A stretch of DNA of 64,000 bases from Leptospiraceae bacterium (lineage in GTDB: Bacteria; Spirochaetota; Leptospiria; Leptospirales; Leptospiraceae), in contig JAIXRB010000024.1 in assembly GCA_027485405.1 (NCBI GenBank), forward strand, positions 1-64,000, in the 5' to 3' direction. Under the pieces are notes generated by a model, which did not search any database, was not told where the DNA came from, and saw only the letters and a program-made list of their open reading frames with translations. Numbering within the stretch: position 1 is the stretch's first letter; every line of letters starts with the position of its first letter. Of this stretch, positions 1 to 8,274 are shown one piece after another. A program made the position numbers and the translations under genes.

Positions 1-654
1 ACCCGAATGGAAGACAAGCTGGGGATATCAAAAACTGGTAAGGATATTGTTCATCGAGCACTTTCTGTTGGGCGAAGACTGGTTGAGAGGGAAGAGCGTG
101 AATACAATATCTACCCAGAAAAGGAAAAACTTGAGGATTTTGATTATCGAATTGGAAAACTGCGGCACACAATGCTAGACAACATTGCCGCTAAGGCAAA
201 AATCCCAAAATGGGATCCTGAGGCAAATGCCATCGAAAAACTACGCCGAATTCTTACTGTTTTGGAAATGGTTTCAATTGGAATGCCAGACCCAAAAGGT
301 GAATTGCCCAGTTTAGATATGGCAAGATGGGCAAGAAAAGCCGCACAAAAAGCTTATGATTACATTTCCTTTAATACAGCGTATTTAAGAGAGTTCCCGA
401 GTGCGGAAAGACTCTATGAATTTGTCTATCGATTTGAAACGGAGCTTTTTGGTGAAAGTTGGAACCGCCCATCGAAAGCATATGTTCGTTATGCCAAGCC
501 ATTCCTTTTGAATGATTTTCATGCCGAGTATAAAGCAGATAAAAAGAAGACGGTTGAAGAGTTCACAGGAAAGCTAAGAAAGGAAATGGAAAATTTACTC
601 GATGAAGAAAAAAAGAAATGTATCCCTTTGTTTCCCGACAACTACCAGTTCTAA
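1..654 (+). CDS. 3' part of a probable PlsC-like acyltransferase (partial)
   Basis: The reading frame is open at the left window edge, so the Met at position 7 need not be the real start and the gene probably begins upstream. The visible 215 residues are hydrophilic and mostly helical, with no HX4D motif. The last third (residues about 135-200, containing FETELFGESW and YVRYAKPF, then a Lys/Glu-rich helix) resembles the tail that follows the catalytic core in some 1-acyl-glycerol-3-phosphate acyltransferases, where a beta strand and a final amphipathic helix close the domain. The family call is therefore inferred from the tail only. The next gene starts three bases after the stop, which indicates co-transcription. 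Confidence 0.45.
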   Translation, partial: TRMEDKLGISKTGKDIVHRALSVGRRLVEREEREYNIYPEKEKLEDFDYRIGKLRHTMLDNIAAKAKIPKWDPEANAIEKLRRILTVLEMVSIGMPDPKGELPSLDMARWARKAAQKAYDYISFNTAYLREFPSAERLYEFVYRFETELFGESWNRPSKAYVRYAKPFLLNDFHAEYKADKKKTVEEFTGKLRKEMENLLDEEKKKCIPLFPDNYQF

Positions 655-657
655 TCG

Positions 658-1299
658 ATGACCTTACCAACAGACACCAAACTGAAAAATGGTGAAGATT
701 TTTCTTTTAAATCCTTTGGGCCAAGAAAAGAAACAGATGATGAATTGCTTGCATTTCTTACTGAGCTTTGTGAGTTCTATAAGATCCCGGGATTCGTTTC
801 AATTTTTTTTACATTGATCAAGGATCTCGTGTTAAATGGTTACAAAGCGAATTTTAAAAGAGTTTTCTTCCTTGAAAACAAAATGAACATTCAATCGCCT
901 GCCGAGTACGAGCTTGGAGTTCGGCGGTTCAAAAGCCTTCTGCAACAGGGAAAAACTACCGGGTATCTAGAAAAAGCCGAAAGACTTGGATTTTTCGTAG
1001 AGACTCGATTCCAGCACAATCCAACCGAAATCTCTGTGGAGGTTCGAAACAACAACCCCCTTGCCAAAGGCGAAATGACGAAAATCAAACATTCCCTATT
1101 CCATGCGCAAAACTACAACGATATCATGGAGTATTTCATCGAACGTGGGGACAATTCAGAAGGTGAAGGAATTGGAATCGCTCTGTGCGTGATACTTCTT
1201 AAGGGAGAAGGAATTAGCACAGAGAACTTTAAGATCTTTTCAAATGAGACGGAAACAGTGGCTTCGCTCCGAATTCCGCTTAAAAGTATAAAAAATTAA
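658..1299 (+). CDS. GHKL/histidine-kinase-like ATPase domain protein
   Basis: A 213-residue soluble protein. It shows degenerate landmarks of the histidine-kinase-type ATP-binding fold: an N-box-like segment DLVLNGYKAN (residues about 56-65), a strand ending in VEVRNNNPL (about 125), and a glycine-rich GEGIGIALCVILL (about 168-180) that matches the G2 box and following helix. There is no dimerisation/phospho-acceptor histidine region and no sensor or receiver domain, so it is not a complete kinase. It could be an anti-sigma-factor-type or stand-alone ATPase. It follows the preceding gene after 3 bases. The fold is fairly well supported; its role is unknown. Confidence 0.6.
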   Translation: MTLPTDTKLKNGEDFSFKSFGPRKETDDELLAFLTELCEFYKIPGFVSIFFTLIKDLVLNGYKANFKRVFFLENKMNIQSPAEYELGVRRFKSLLQQGKTTGYLEKAERLGFFVETRFQHNPTEISVEVRNNNPLAKGEMTKIKHSLFHAQNYNDIMEYFIERGDNSEGEGIGIALCVILLKGEGISTENFKIFSNETETVASLRIPLKSIKN

Positions 1300-1355
1300 C
1301 GCAGAATCCGTCCGTGGATTAAAAATAGCTTGCCAAAAAACGATTCCAAAGACAA

Positions 1356-1384
1356 TTTCCAAACATTCCAGTATGAGACATAAT
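1356..1384 (+). promoter_or_regulatory. candidate sigma-70 promoter of the coiled-coil/histone operon
   Basis: TTTCCA (1356-1361) and CATAAT (1379-1384) are separated by 17 bases, giving 4/6 and 5/6 matches to the vegetative consensus. Transcription would start near 1391, leaving a very short leader before the ATG at 1404, which has no clear Shine-Dalgarno sequence. Confidence 0.35.
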
Positions 1385-1403
1385 TTTATTACAGTTCCTT
1401 AGT

Positions 1404-4400
1404 ATGGGTTGGGAATTCTTTTTTTTACCATTTTTAGCCAGTGTGGCTGTTACGATCGGTCTGCGAAGATTAGACAAATCGAACGCCAAGCTTTCCCAAT
1501 TAAAGCGTTACGCAAGTAAACTAACGGAAGAGATTGATCATTTTGCCATTCAAAAATTGCAATTGGTAAAAGATGCAGGGATTGATCTTGAAATCCTTCT
1601 AAAGCAATCCCGAAAAACCGGCGAAGACTTCCAACAAATCACAGTCGAGTCACGAGATTTTTATGAAAAAATCAAAGCGAACAAAGATTATTTGTCTCAA
1701 CTTTCTCTGGAGATGGGCCAAGTAACTCAACTCGGAACAGAAATCCGTCGTGAGTCACAATCTCTAGACCAAGGTCTAACGTTGCTCCAAACCCATAAAA
1801 AAGACCTCATTTCGTTGGGAGATGAAATGGATCGATTGCATGAAGAAGGACAATCCATTCTTCAGATGTTTCAAGAAAAACTGAACCAACGTTCTGATGA
1901 AATTTTACAATCTCTTGCTTATAAATTGGTTGAACTAGAAACTCAAGTAGAAGGTAAAACTTCTTTTCTAGACTCAACCATCTCTCAAATTGCGACAGAT
2001 GCTAAGGACAAATTATCACATCATGTCGAGAATATGGTCAAAGAAAGCACAGGAAAGCTGGATCAAGTTAGGAGAGAAGTCGATCATCTATTGGATTCGA
2101 TCAAAGACTCGAGAGATGAAATTGATTTAAAGATCTCCCAATTTGAAGACGTCAGTTCCCTTTTATCTGAACGCGTTGACCGCTTTGATGACAAGTTGGA
2201 AGAAAAAACGATCAAAGCAAACTCAAAGATTGAAGACAAACAGTCACAGCTTGAGAAAAAAATCCAAGATCGATTCGAAATTATTTTTGAACAAGTTTCT
2301 GCGACCAAAGAAAGTTTTATGTCTGGTTTACAAGACGAAACAGCTAGTTTAAAGCGAGATCTTGAAGATTTATCTCTTGAAACTCTAACAAAAAGAGATG
2401 AGATTATCAATGAAACCAGAAGACAAGCGGATCAAATCAATCAAACAATCATTCAGTTTCAAGAAAAATACCTAGAAGCAGAAAACAAACTGCTTAGACA
2501 AGCTGATCATAGAAAACAAGAATTGATTCGTGAGATTGAAGCCTTCAGCGAAGAATTCCAAAGAATCTCGGCTGATTTAAAAGAAGAATCAGTGTCATTG
2601 AAACGAAGCGCATTGCAAGAATTAAAAGACTTCCAAAAAGATCTGGATGCGGCTCGAGAAAAACAAGAAATATCAATTAAATCATCTCTCCATGAACTAA
2701 AAATGGATTTAGAGAGCAGACTCAACTCAGACTTTTCTTCGCAAGAAAAAGCTTTGCAGTCTTCTCTTTCGCAAACCCAAGAGAAAATTTCAGACCTGCA
2801 AGAAACAGTTCAAAATCAGACAAAAGAAGTAGATGAATACGTAGAAGACCTGAAATCCGCACTTCGAGAAACTGCCTCAGAAATTCTGGAAAATGTGGAA
2901 TCCAAAGTTGCCACAACAGAAGAATTGATCCAAGGAAAGATACAAAAAGTCAATAGTGAATTGGAAGAATTCTTAGCTAAATGGGATGAAGAACAATATA
3001 AAATGCGTGAATCGCAATTTGATTCAATCCAATCTATAGAATCCAGATTAAAAGAAATTCATCTCCAAGGTTCCGAGCTTTTAAATGGATTCAAACAAGA
3101 GTCCATTCTTGCTTCACAAAACTTAGATGAATCGGTCGCTTCCTCCGCAACTAAATGGATAAAGAAACTAGAAGATGAAACTAAGTTTGCAAGAGAGGAA
3201 GTTGAACGAATTCTTGCAAGTCTGGAAGAAACTGGTGAGTCTTTCTTTAGCAGGCAATCCGAGAAAATGGATTTGCTAAATGAAACAATTGATGCAAAGA
3301 TCACAGGTCAACTCACCAAATTGTTGGATAAAGGTAATCTACAACTAGAACAACTAGAAGAAAAAATCACAATTCATTTATCAACTGTTAAGAAAAGTCT
3401 AGAAGAAAGTATAAAAAAATCAAAAGACGATTCACGAAAGCAGATAGAGTCCTATCAGCAAGATTACTCTAAAGCCATTATCCAGATAACAGACGAAAAC
3501 CGATCTTTCTTGAATGATACAAAAGTTCGATTTAAAGAACTCAAAGAAGAAATTGAATTCAATTTAGAAAAAACTCGCGATATAAAAGATGAAAGTCTGA
3601 GTGTTTTTCAAGCAGAAGTGCAAAAGGTTTCTGACGAAATAGAAGTCCTGACCGAAAAAATCGAATCCATCCAAGAACATCGAGACCTATTTTTGTCTGC
3701 CAAAGAAATTGCAGATCGCTCATCGGAAGCAGTTCAACAGATTAGTAAAACTCTCAAAACACTTGAAGTGCAAAAGCCTGAGTTAGAGCTTTTCGTAGCT
3801 TATTCTGACCGTTATTCGGAATTAAAGCAGGACATAGATGAAAAGCTTTCTACTTGGGAAGAAAGAAAGAATCTAGCAGAAGATACAGACTCCAAGATAG
3901 AATCTATGTTTACAAGTTTGAAATCTGTCAGCCATGAGCTGGATTCACTTCGAGACAACCTACCTCTGGTCCAAGAACTAGAATCCAGAATTGACAAAGT
4001 AACAACTAAACAAGATAAACTGGAAACCTACTTATCGACTCTCTCAGAATCGCAAGATGCCATTTTGCAAATTGCGGATTCAATCGAATTGCAAAAGCAA
4101 AACTCAAGAGAAATGCAAGCAAGAATGGACATTCTGGACCGCGAAATTGAGGTTGTGGAAGCTAGAGAAAGAGAACTTGCTGAAACGGTTCGCATCACAG
4201 AGAACAAAACAGCCCATCTTGCCGACCGAAGTGCCATGCTCGAAAGCGTAGAACGAAAATTTGACAAGGTTGAAGAGCTGATGGCAGATCTGTCAGAGCG
4301 CCATAGACAAATTCTGGTTCTCCAGAAACGATTGGAAGAGCTAAAATCCGGATCAGAAGAAACGAAAGAAGAATTAGAATCTCTTTTGAATGAATCCGAT

Positions 4401-4637
4401 GAAACTTTTGAAAAGCTTTCCCAATTCTTAGATGTGGTCCAAGGAGCCATCCAAAATCAAACTGCCAATTCTGGCGCAAACCAAAAGACTAAGAACCAAA
4501 ATCCTTTGGTTGAGAGAAAAAGAGCCACAATCCTGAGTCTCTATGAAAACTATAAGTGGAGCGCTGAGGCAATTAGTGAAAAATTAAGTATTGAAAAATC
4601 CTTAGTCGATACAATCCTCGGAGCCAGAAAGAAATAA
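1404..4637 (+). CDS. SpiroCoCo-type membrane-anchored coiled-coil protein
   Basis: A 1077-residue protein. One hydrophobic N-terminal segment (about residues 4-20, WEFFFLPFLASVAVTIGL followed by RR) can anchor it in the inner membrane with the rest cytoplasmic. Residues about 25-1010 are almost uninterrupted Glu/Lys/Gln/Ser/Leu-rich coiled coil, with no globular domain visible. After a short Asn/Gln-rich linker (about 1005-1030) the last 45 residues form a compact helical module (ERKRATILSLYENYKWSAEA..., with a second helix SIEKSLVDTIL) resembling a helix-turn-helix. The composition and plan match the coiled-coil family annotated as SpiroCoCo in Leptospira. It is the first gene of a run that continues with the histone 14 bases downstream. 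A structural, cytoskeletal or nucleoid-tethering role is inference. Confidence 0.8.
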   Translation: MGWEFFFLPFLASVAVTIGLRRLDKSNAKLSQLKRYASKLTEEIDHFAIQKLQLVKDAGIDLEILLKQSRKTGEDFQQITVESRDFYEKIKANKDYLSQLSLEMGQVTQLGTEIRRESQSLDQGLTLLQTHKKDLISLGDEMDRLHEEGQSILQMFQEKLNQRSDEILQSLAYKLVELETQVEGKTSFLDSTISQIATDAKDKLSHHVENMVKESTGKLDQVRREVDHLLDSIKDSRDEIDLKISQFEDVSSLLSERVDRFDDKLEEKTIKANSKIEDKQSQLEKKIQDRFEIIFEQVSATKESFMSGLQDETASLKRDLEDLSLETLTKRDEIINETRRQADQINQTIIQFQEKYLEAENKLLRQADHRKQELIREIEAFSEEFQRISADLKEESVSLKRSALQELKDFQKDLDAAREKQEISIKSSLHELKMDLESRLNSDFSSQEKALQSSLSQTQEKISDLQETVQNQTKEVDEYVEDLKSALRETASEILENVESKVATTEELIQGKIQKVNSELEEFLAKWDEEQYKMRESQFDSIQSIESRLKEIHLQGSELLNGFKQESILASQNLDESVASSATKWIKKLEDETKFAREEVERILASLEETGESFFSRQSEKMDLLNETIDAKITGQLTKLLDKGNLQLEQLEEKITIHLSTVKKSLEESIKKSKDDSRKQIESYQQDYSKAIIQITDENRSFLNDTKVRFKELKEEIEFNLEKTRDIKDESLSVFQAEVQKVSDEIEVLTEKIESIQEHRDLFLSAKEIADRSSEAVQQISKTLKTLEVQKPELELFVAYSDRYSELKQDIDEKLSTWEERKNLAEDTDSKIESMFTSLKSVSHELDSLRDNLPLVQELESRIDKVTTKQDKLETYLSTLSESQDAILQIADSIELQKQNSREMQARMDILDREIEVVEARERELAETVRITENKTAHLADRSAMLESVERKFDKVEELMADLSERHRQILVLQKRLEELKSGSEETKEELESLLNESDETFEKLSQFLDVVQGAIQNQTANSGANQKTKNQNPLVERKRATILSLYENYKWSAEAISEKLSIEKSLVDTILGARKK

Positions 4638-4651
4638 GCTTAGAGGAAACC

Positions 4652-4855
4652 ATGTCAGAAGAACAAAACGAAAGCACTTCCAAAGAAACCTTGATCGTCG
4701 CATCCAAAGTAAAGGCATACATCAAATCCAAAGGATCTATGACTTCCGGCGACGCCATCGAAGGTTTGAATGAAGAGGTGTATCGATTGATAGACAAAGC
4801 AATCGAAAGAACAAACGCCAACAAAAGATCGACAGTGAGAGCAACTGATTTTTAA
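4652..4855 (+). CDS. bacterial histone-fold protein
   Basis: A 67-residue protein with a single histone fold. Residues 13-28 form helix 1, about 32-57 the long central helix 2, and residues 59-67 (RSTVRATDF) align position by position with the loop-2 and start of helix 3 in archaeal histones (RKTIKAEDI in HMfB). This includes the Arg and Asp seven residues apart that make the conserved Arg-Asp clamp. The chain ends at the Phe after that Asp, so helix 3 is essentially missing, as described for the short bacterial histones of Bdellovibrio and Leptospira. A Shine-Dalgarno-like AGAGGAAA precedes the ATG. It should bind DNA as a dimer in the nucleoid. It sits between the coiled-coil gene (14 bases) and map (11 bases). 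Confidence 0.88.
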   Translation: MSEEQNESTSKETLIVASKVKAYIKSKGSMTSGDAIEGLNEEVYRLIDKAIERTNANKRSTVRATDF

Positions 4856-4866
4856 TTTCTAGATCT

Positions 4867-5625
4867 GTGATCTACATTAAGAATCGTTCCGAAATTGAGA
4901 AAATGAGAAAGGCGGGTCGTTTTGCGGCTCGTCTTTTGAACTACATTGGGCAATTCGTTAAGGAAGGGGTGACTACCCTAGAATTGAACGATCTTTGCGA
5001 AGATTATACCCGAAAACATGGGCACACTTCGGCACCTCTCAACTACAAAGGCACCTACCCTAAATCCATCTGCACCTCAATCAATAATATCGTTTGCCAC
5101 GGCATCCCTAAGTCTGCAGACGTCCTGAAGAAAGGCGATATCATCAACATCGATGTTTCTCCCCGAGTCGATGGCTACATTGGAGACACTTCACGCACTT
5201 TCAAAATTGGAAAGGTCAGCCCAGAGGCGGAAGAACTTGTCGAGCTGACTCAGAAAGCCATGTGGGTTGGGATTGAACAAGTCAAACCTGGAAATAGAAT
5301 CAGCGATATAGGCAATGCCATCGAAGAATTTTTGGCACCAAAAAAGTATGGAATTGTCCGCGACTTAATGGGCCACGGGGTTGGGAAGAACTTCCATGAA
5401 GAGCCGCAAGTCCCTCATTTCAAAACCAATCGAAAACTGGCAAAAATTGAACCTGGAATGATATTTACGGTGGAACCAATGATCAATCTAGGCACTTGGG
5501 AAGTTATTTTTGACAAAAAAGACAAATGGACTGTATGGACCAAAGATGGAAAAATCTCGGCTCAGTTTGAACATACAGTTTTAGTAACTGAAAAAGGTTA
5601 CGAAATTTTAACCCTCGACGAATAA
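4867..5625 (+). CDS. map: methionine aminopeptidase, type I
   Basis: Removes the initiator methionine from nascent proteins in the cytoplasm. The 252 residues match the compact type Ia enzyme without an N-terminal zinc-finger extension. Metal ligands are all visible: the two Asp in NIDVSPRVDGYIGDTSRTF, His in GHGVGKNFHEEPQVPH, Glu in FTVEPM and Glu in QFEHTVLVTEKG. The start is GTG, eleven bases after the histone stop. In many bacteria map sits with ribosomal or secY genes; its position here directly behind a histone gene is different and suggests shared transcription with that gene. Confidence 0.95.
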   Translation: MIYIKNRSEIEKMRKAGRFAARLLNYIGQFVKEGVTTLELNDLCEDYTRKHGHTSAPLNYKGTYPKSICTSINNIVCHGIPKSADVLKKGDIINIDVSPRVDGYIGDTSRTFKIGKVSPEAEELVELTQKAMWVGIEQVKPGNRISDIGNAIEEFLAPKKYGIVRDLMGHGVGKNFHEEPQVPHFKTNRKLAKIEPGMIFTVEPMINLGTWEVIFDKKDKWTVWTKDGKISAQFEHTVLVTEKGYEILTLDE

Positions 5626-5678
5626 TGCTTTTACTGCCATCCTCCGAAGGGAATAGTCTAAACATAAACGAGGTCGTT

Positions 5679-5822
5679 ATGAAAAAAATCCTTATCATCA
5701 CTAGTTTCTTACTCACAGCTTCTTTCCTTTCAGCAAAAGAATGCCCAGGAAAAGAAAAAAGAGCCGAATTCTGTCCAGGTAAAGAAAAAAAAGCTGAATT
5801 CTGCCCAGGTAAAGAAAAGTAA
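5679..5822 (+). CDS. secreted micropeptide with three Cys-Pro-Gly-Lys-Glu-Lys repeats
   Basis: I choose the internal ATG at 5679, which has an ACGAGG ribosome-binding site six bases upstream and starts a typical signal peptide. The product is 47 residues: MKK, a hydrophobic core ILIITSFLLTASFL and a probable cleavage site after SA (residue 18-19). The mature peptide is about 28 residues and consists of three tandem 10-residue units, AKECPGKEKR, AEFCPGKEKK and AEFCPGKEK. The underlying DNA repeats with a 30-base period (5733, 5763, 5793). It contains three Cys, each followed by Pro, and is very basic. I do not recognise a family; metal or haem binding through the Cys-Pro motifs is only a guess. 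It lies between map and thiM. Confidence 0.7.
   Translation: MKKILIITSFLLTASFLSAKECPGKEKRAEFCPGKEKKAEFCPGKEK
5733..5819 (+). repeat. three tandem 30-base units inside the micropeptide gene
   Basis: Units begin at 5733, 5763 and 5793. Units 2 and 3 are nearly identical at the DNA level (GAATTCTGYCCAGGTAAAG core), while unit 1 is more diverged, suggesting recent duplication of the last unit. Confidence 0.8.
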
Positions 5823-5834
5823 ATTTTCCATTTC

Positions 5835-6644
5835 ATGACCACTTTTCATAAGGAACAAATTATAGAAGATTTGGAAACCTTACGAAAAGTCGGTCCCCTG
5901 GTTCACAACATAACGAACTATGTTGTTATGAACAATACAGCAAACGCACTTCTCGCAATCGGGGCTTCACCCATTATGGCACATGCACCCGAAGAAGTGG
6001 AGGAAATGGTGGCAATCTCTTCCACCTTAGTCATCAACATTGGAACACTTTCAGAGCCTTGGGTTTCTGCCATGCAAAAAGCTGTTCGAAAAGCCAAGTC
6101 GCTTGAAAAGCCAATCGTTTTAGATCCGGTCGGTGCTGGCGCAAGTCAGTTTCGAAACCAAGCTATTCGCAGAATTTTTGAATCGGGTTACCCTTCGATC
6201 ATTCGGGGAAACGCCTCAGAAATCATGTCGACTTTGGCTTCATCGGGAAAAGGAAAAGGAGTCGATTCAACTGAGTCTTCTGAGTCTGCCTTGAGTTCGG
6301 CGAAAAAACTTTCAGAAGAAACCAAGTCCGTAGTTGTGGTGTCAGGCGAAACCGATTATATAATAAAAGACGATAAACAATCCAAGGTTCAAAATGGGCA
6401 TCCCATGATGACTAAAGTAACTGGTCTTGGATGCACAGCTACTGCCATTTGTGGCGCCTTTGCCGCCGTTCAACCTGATTTTTTCCGAGCTAGTGTTTCA
6501 GCTATGGCTGTTATGGGCATAGCTGGTGAATTAACTATGCAGAAGGCCCTTGGATCTGGAAGCTTTCAGATGCATTTTTTAGATGCACTTTACAACCTTA
6601 GTTCTGGTGACATTGCCAATCATTGGAAATCGGAAATCGCATAA
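5835..6644 (+). CDS. thiM: hydroxyethylthiazole kinase
   Basis: Phosphorylates 4-methyl-5-(2-hydroxyethyl)thiazole in thiamine salvage. The 269 residues start with the family-typical region PLVHNITNYVVMNNTANALLAIGASPIM, and include VLDPVGAGAS (about 98-107), RGNASEI (about 125) and the C-terminal GLGCTATAICGAFAA (about 199), which carries the catalytic Cys and anion hole. The start lies 12 bases after the micropeptide stop. Its 3' end overlaps the start of thiE by 22 bases, so the two salvage steps are translationally linked. I looked for a TPP riboswitch upstream and there is no room for one. Confidence 0.95.
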   Translation: MTTFHKEQIIEDLETLRKVGPLVHNITNYVVMNNTANALLAIGASPIMAHAPEEVEEMVAISSTLVINIGTLSEPWVSAMQKAVRKAKSLEKPIVLDPVGAGASQFRNQAIRRIFESGYPSIIRGNASEIMSTLASSGKGKGVDSTESSESALSSAKKLSEETKSVVVVSGETDYIIKDDKQSKVQNGHPMMTKVTGLGCTATAICGAFAAVQPDFFRASVSAMAVMGIAGELTMQKALGSGSFQMHFLDALYNLSSGDIANHWKSEIA

Positions 6645-7309
6645 ATCCAAAACCCTTCTCTTTCGGTGCTTACCTAGTAACAGACGATAGCCTCTGCATT
6701 CATTACTCCATTGATAAAGTAATTGAATTTTCTCTGAGTGCAGGTATCAAACTGATTCAGATTCGAGAAAAGTCCTTAAAAACCGACGAATTTACAAAAA
6801 AAGCAGAACGATTGCTAGCCTTGGTCCACTCATATGGGGCATATTTGATTATCAACGATCGCGTGGACATAGCAAAATCTATTGGGGCAGATGGAGTTCA
6901 TTTGGGGCAGTCCGATATGCCGGTCAAAGAAGCCAGAGCTCTGTTAGGTAACCAAGTTTGGATTGGGCTTTCGGTCGAAAATGATTCTCATCTGGAATCC
7001 GCAATCCACCTACCCTGTGATTCGATTGCATTGTCTCCTTTGTTTCCCACGCAAACTAAGTTGGATGCTTCTTCTCCCTGGGGTTTAGATGGATTGGAAA
7101 GGGCTAGAGCTCGAACAAATAAACATATTACCGTTATCGGAGGGGTCAATGCTTCCAATTCTTTTGAAATTGCAAAGCTGGGAGCTGATTCCCTTGCCGT
7201 TGTGTCTGCCATCTGTTCTGCCAAGGATCCAGAAATCATAGCTCGGGAAATACAAAGGGAGTTTCAAAAAGGAAAGAATGATTATCTTAAAAATGCTGGC
7301 TTAAGCTAA
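6623..7309 (+). CDS. thiE: thiamine phosphate synthase
   Basis: Joins hydroxymethylpyrimidine diphosphate and thiazole phosphate to thiamine phosphate. The TIM-barrel landmarks are present in 228 residues: IQIREKS (about 48), LIINDRVDIAKSIGADGVHLGQSDMP (about 76-101), GLSVEN (about 115), ALSPLFPTQTK (about 135) and VIGGVNASN (about 172). The frame opens with TTG at 6623 inside thiM; a slightly later start cannot be excluded because no strong ribosome-binding site is visible. The last nine bases overlap the convergent queG gene. With thiM here and thiD at 36.4 kb, the window encodes most of the kinase and condensation steps. Confidence 0.95.
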   Translation: MEIGNRINPKPFSFGAYLVTDDSLCIHYSIDKVIEFSLSAGIKLIQIREKSLKTDEFTKKAERLLALVHSYGAYLIINDRVDIAKSIGADGVHLGQSDMPVKEARALLGNQVWIGLSVENDSHLESAIHLPCDSIALSPLFPTQTKLDASSPWGLDGLERARARTNKHITVIGGVNASNSFEIAKLGADSLAVVSAICSAKDPEIIAREIQREFQKGKNDYLKNAGLS

Positions 7310-8236
7310 ATTGGATTTCCATTTTTCCAGCCCAATCCTTAAAATGGGACTCTTATCAAAATCAGAATCAAATCTTTTTTGATCCCAATCTTTTGCTTGG
7401 TCCCAGTTTGTTTGGTGCCATAAGGCGAAAGGTTTAAATTTGTTTTCAGAAGTTAGAACCGAATTTCTGTTAGCTACATTTTTGTTCCACGGACAAATAT
7501 CTTGGCAAATGTCACATCCATACACCCAACCTTTGGAACTGGAGTGGTCAACAATCGAAAGCGATTTTGATTCAATAGTCTGATAGGAAAGACATTTTCT
7601 AGCATCTATTTTGTAAGGTTGCAAAGCTCCCGTTGGGCATGCTTCTAGACAAGCCTGGCAATTGCCACAATGATCTGTTTCCATTCTTTCTGCCCAAGCC
7701 TCTAACCAAGGCATATCGGTAAGAATGCATGATAGAAAGAAGTAAGATCCTTTCTTCAAGTTTATCAAATTGGTATTTTTTGAAATCCAACCTAAGCCGG
7801 CTTCTCTCGCTAATACCTTTTCAGATATGGGAAGAGAATCAACACCCTGACGAAATTGAAAATTTGGAAAATTGGATTTTAGCCAAGCTAACAAAGGCTT
7901 TGCTTTTTCTCTCAATACGATATGATAGTCTTCTCCCAAAGCATACTTTGAAACTTTTGCTTTAGATTTGGAGCAAATCTCTTCCGATTCTAAGGATCGA
8001 TAGACGAGACCGAGAACCAAAACTGTCTCTACTCGAAATCCTAGATTCTGAAAATCCTCTCGAATGGCTTTTTGTCGGGGGAACCAGTCCATACTTCCAT
8101 GAAAACCCAGCTCGACCCAATTCTGAAAATTCTCTTTGTCGCTTTTGGGAATCTTTGCCTGAGAGAGACCGGCAAATGAAAATCCCAATTCCAAGGTTTT
8201 TTCTAAGATTTGGTTTTTCCATTGCAAATCGGACAT
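7301..8236 (-). CDS. queG: epoxyqueuosine reductase
   Basis: Catalyses the last step of queuosine synthesis in tRNA, reducing epoxyqueuosine with cobalamin and two 4Fe-4S clusters. Both ferredoxin motifs are visible: CGNCQACLEACPTGAL (about 185-200) and CDICQDICPWN (about 241-251). The family segment CLSYQTIE lies between them. I start at the ATG at 8236 (MSDLQWKN) rather than the upstream in-frame ATG at 8272, because it clears the divergent gene at 8275. At 311 residues it lacks the C-terminal HEAT extension of the longer enterobacterial form. It converges on thiE. Confidence 0.93.
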   Translation of the reverse strand: MSDLQWKNQILEKTLELGFSFAGLSQAKIPKSDKENFQNWVELGFHGSMDWFPRQKAIREDFQNLGFRVETVLVLGLVYRSLESEEICSKSKAKVSKYALGEDYHIVLREKAKPLLAWLKSNFPNFQFRQGVDSLPISEKVLAREAGLGWISKNTNLINLKKGSYFFLSCILTDMPWLEAWAERMETDHCGNCQACLEACPTGALQPYKIDARKCLSYQTIESKSLSIVDHSSSKGWVYGCDICQDICPWNKNVANRNSVLTSENKFKPFALWHQTNWDQAKDWDQKRFDSDFDKSPILRIGLEKWKSNLA

Positions 8237-8274
8237 ACGAACAAAAGTCTCAGGAAAATAGAGAATCGGCAAGC

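Noticed and set aside
4028..4450. Antisense ORFs over the coiled-coil gene
   Set aside because: Long open antisense frames are expected opposite Glu/Lys/Ser-rich coiled coil; products are Ser/Arg-rich and featureless.
5823..5834. TPP riboswitch upstream of thiM
   Set aside because: Only 12 bases lie between the stop and start codons; the THI-box motifs are not present upstream of thiM or thiD.
5504..5842. Minus-strand ORF with three FFSLPGQNSA-like repeats
   Set aside because: The repeat pattern is the antisense image of the Cys-Pro micropeptide repeats; it overlaps map and has no ribosome-binding site support.
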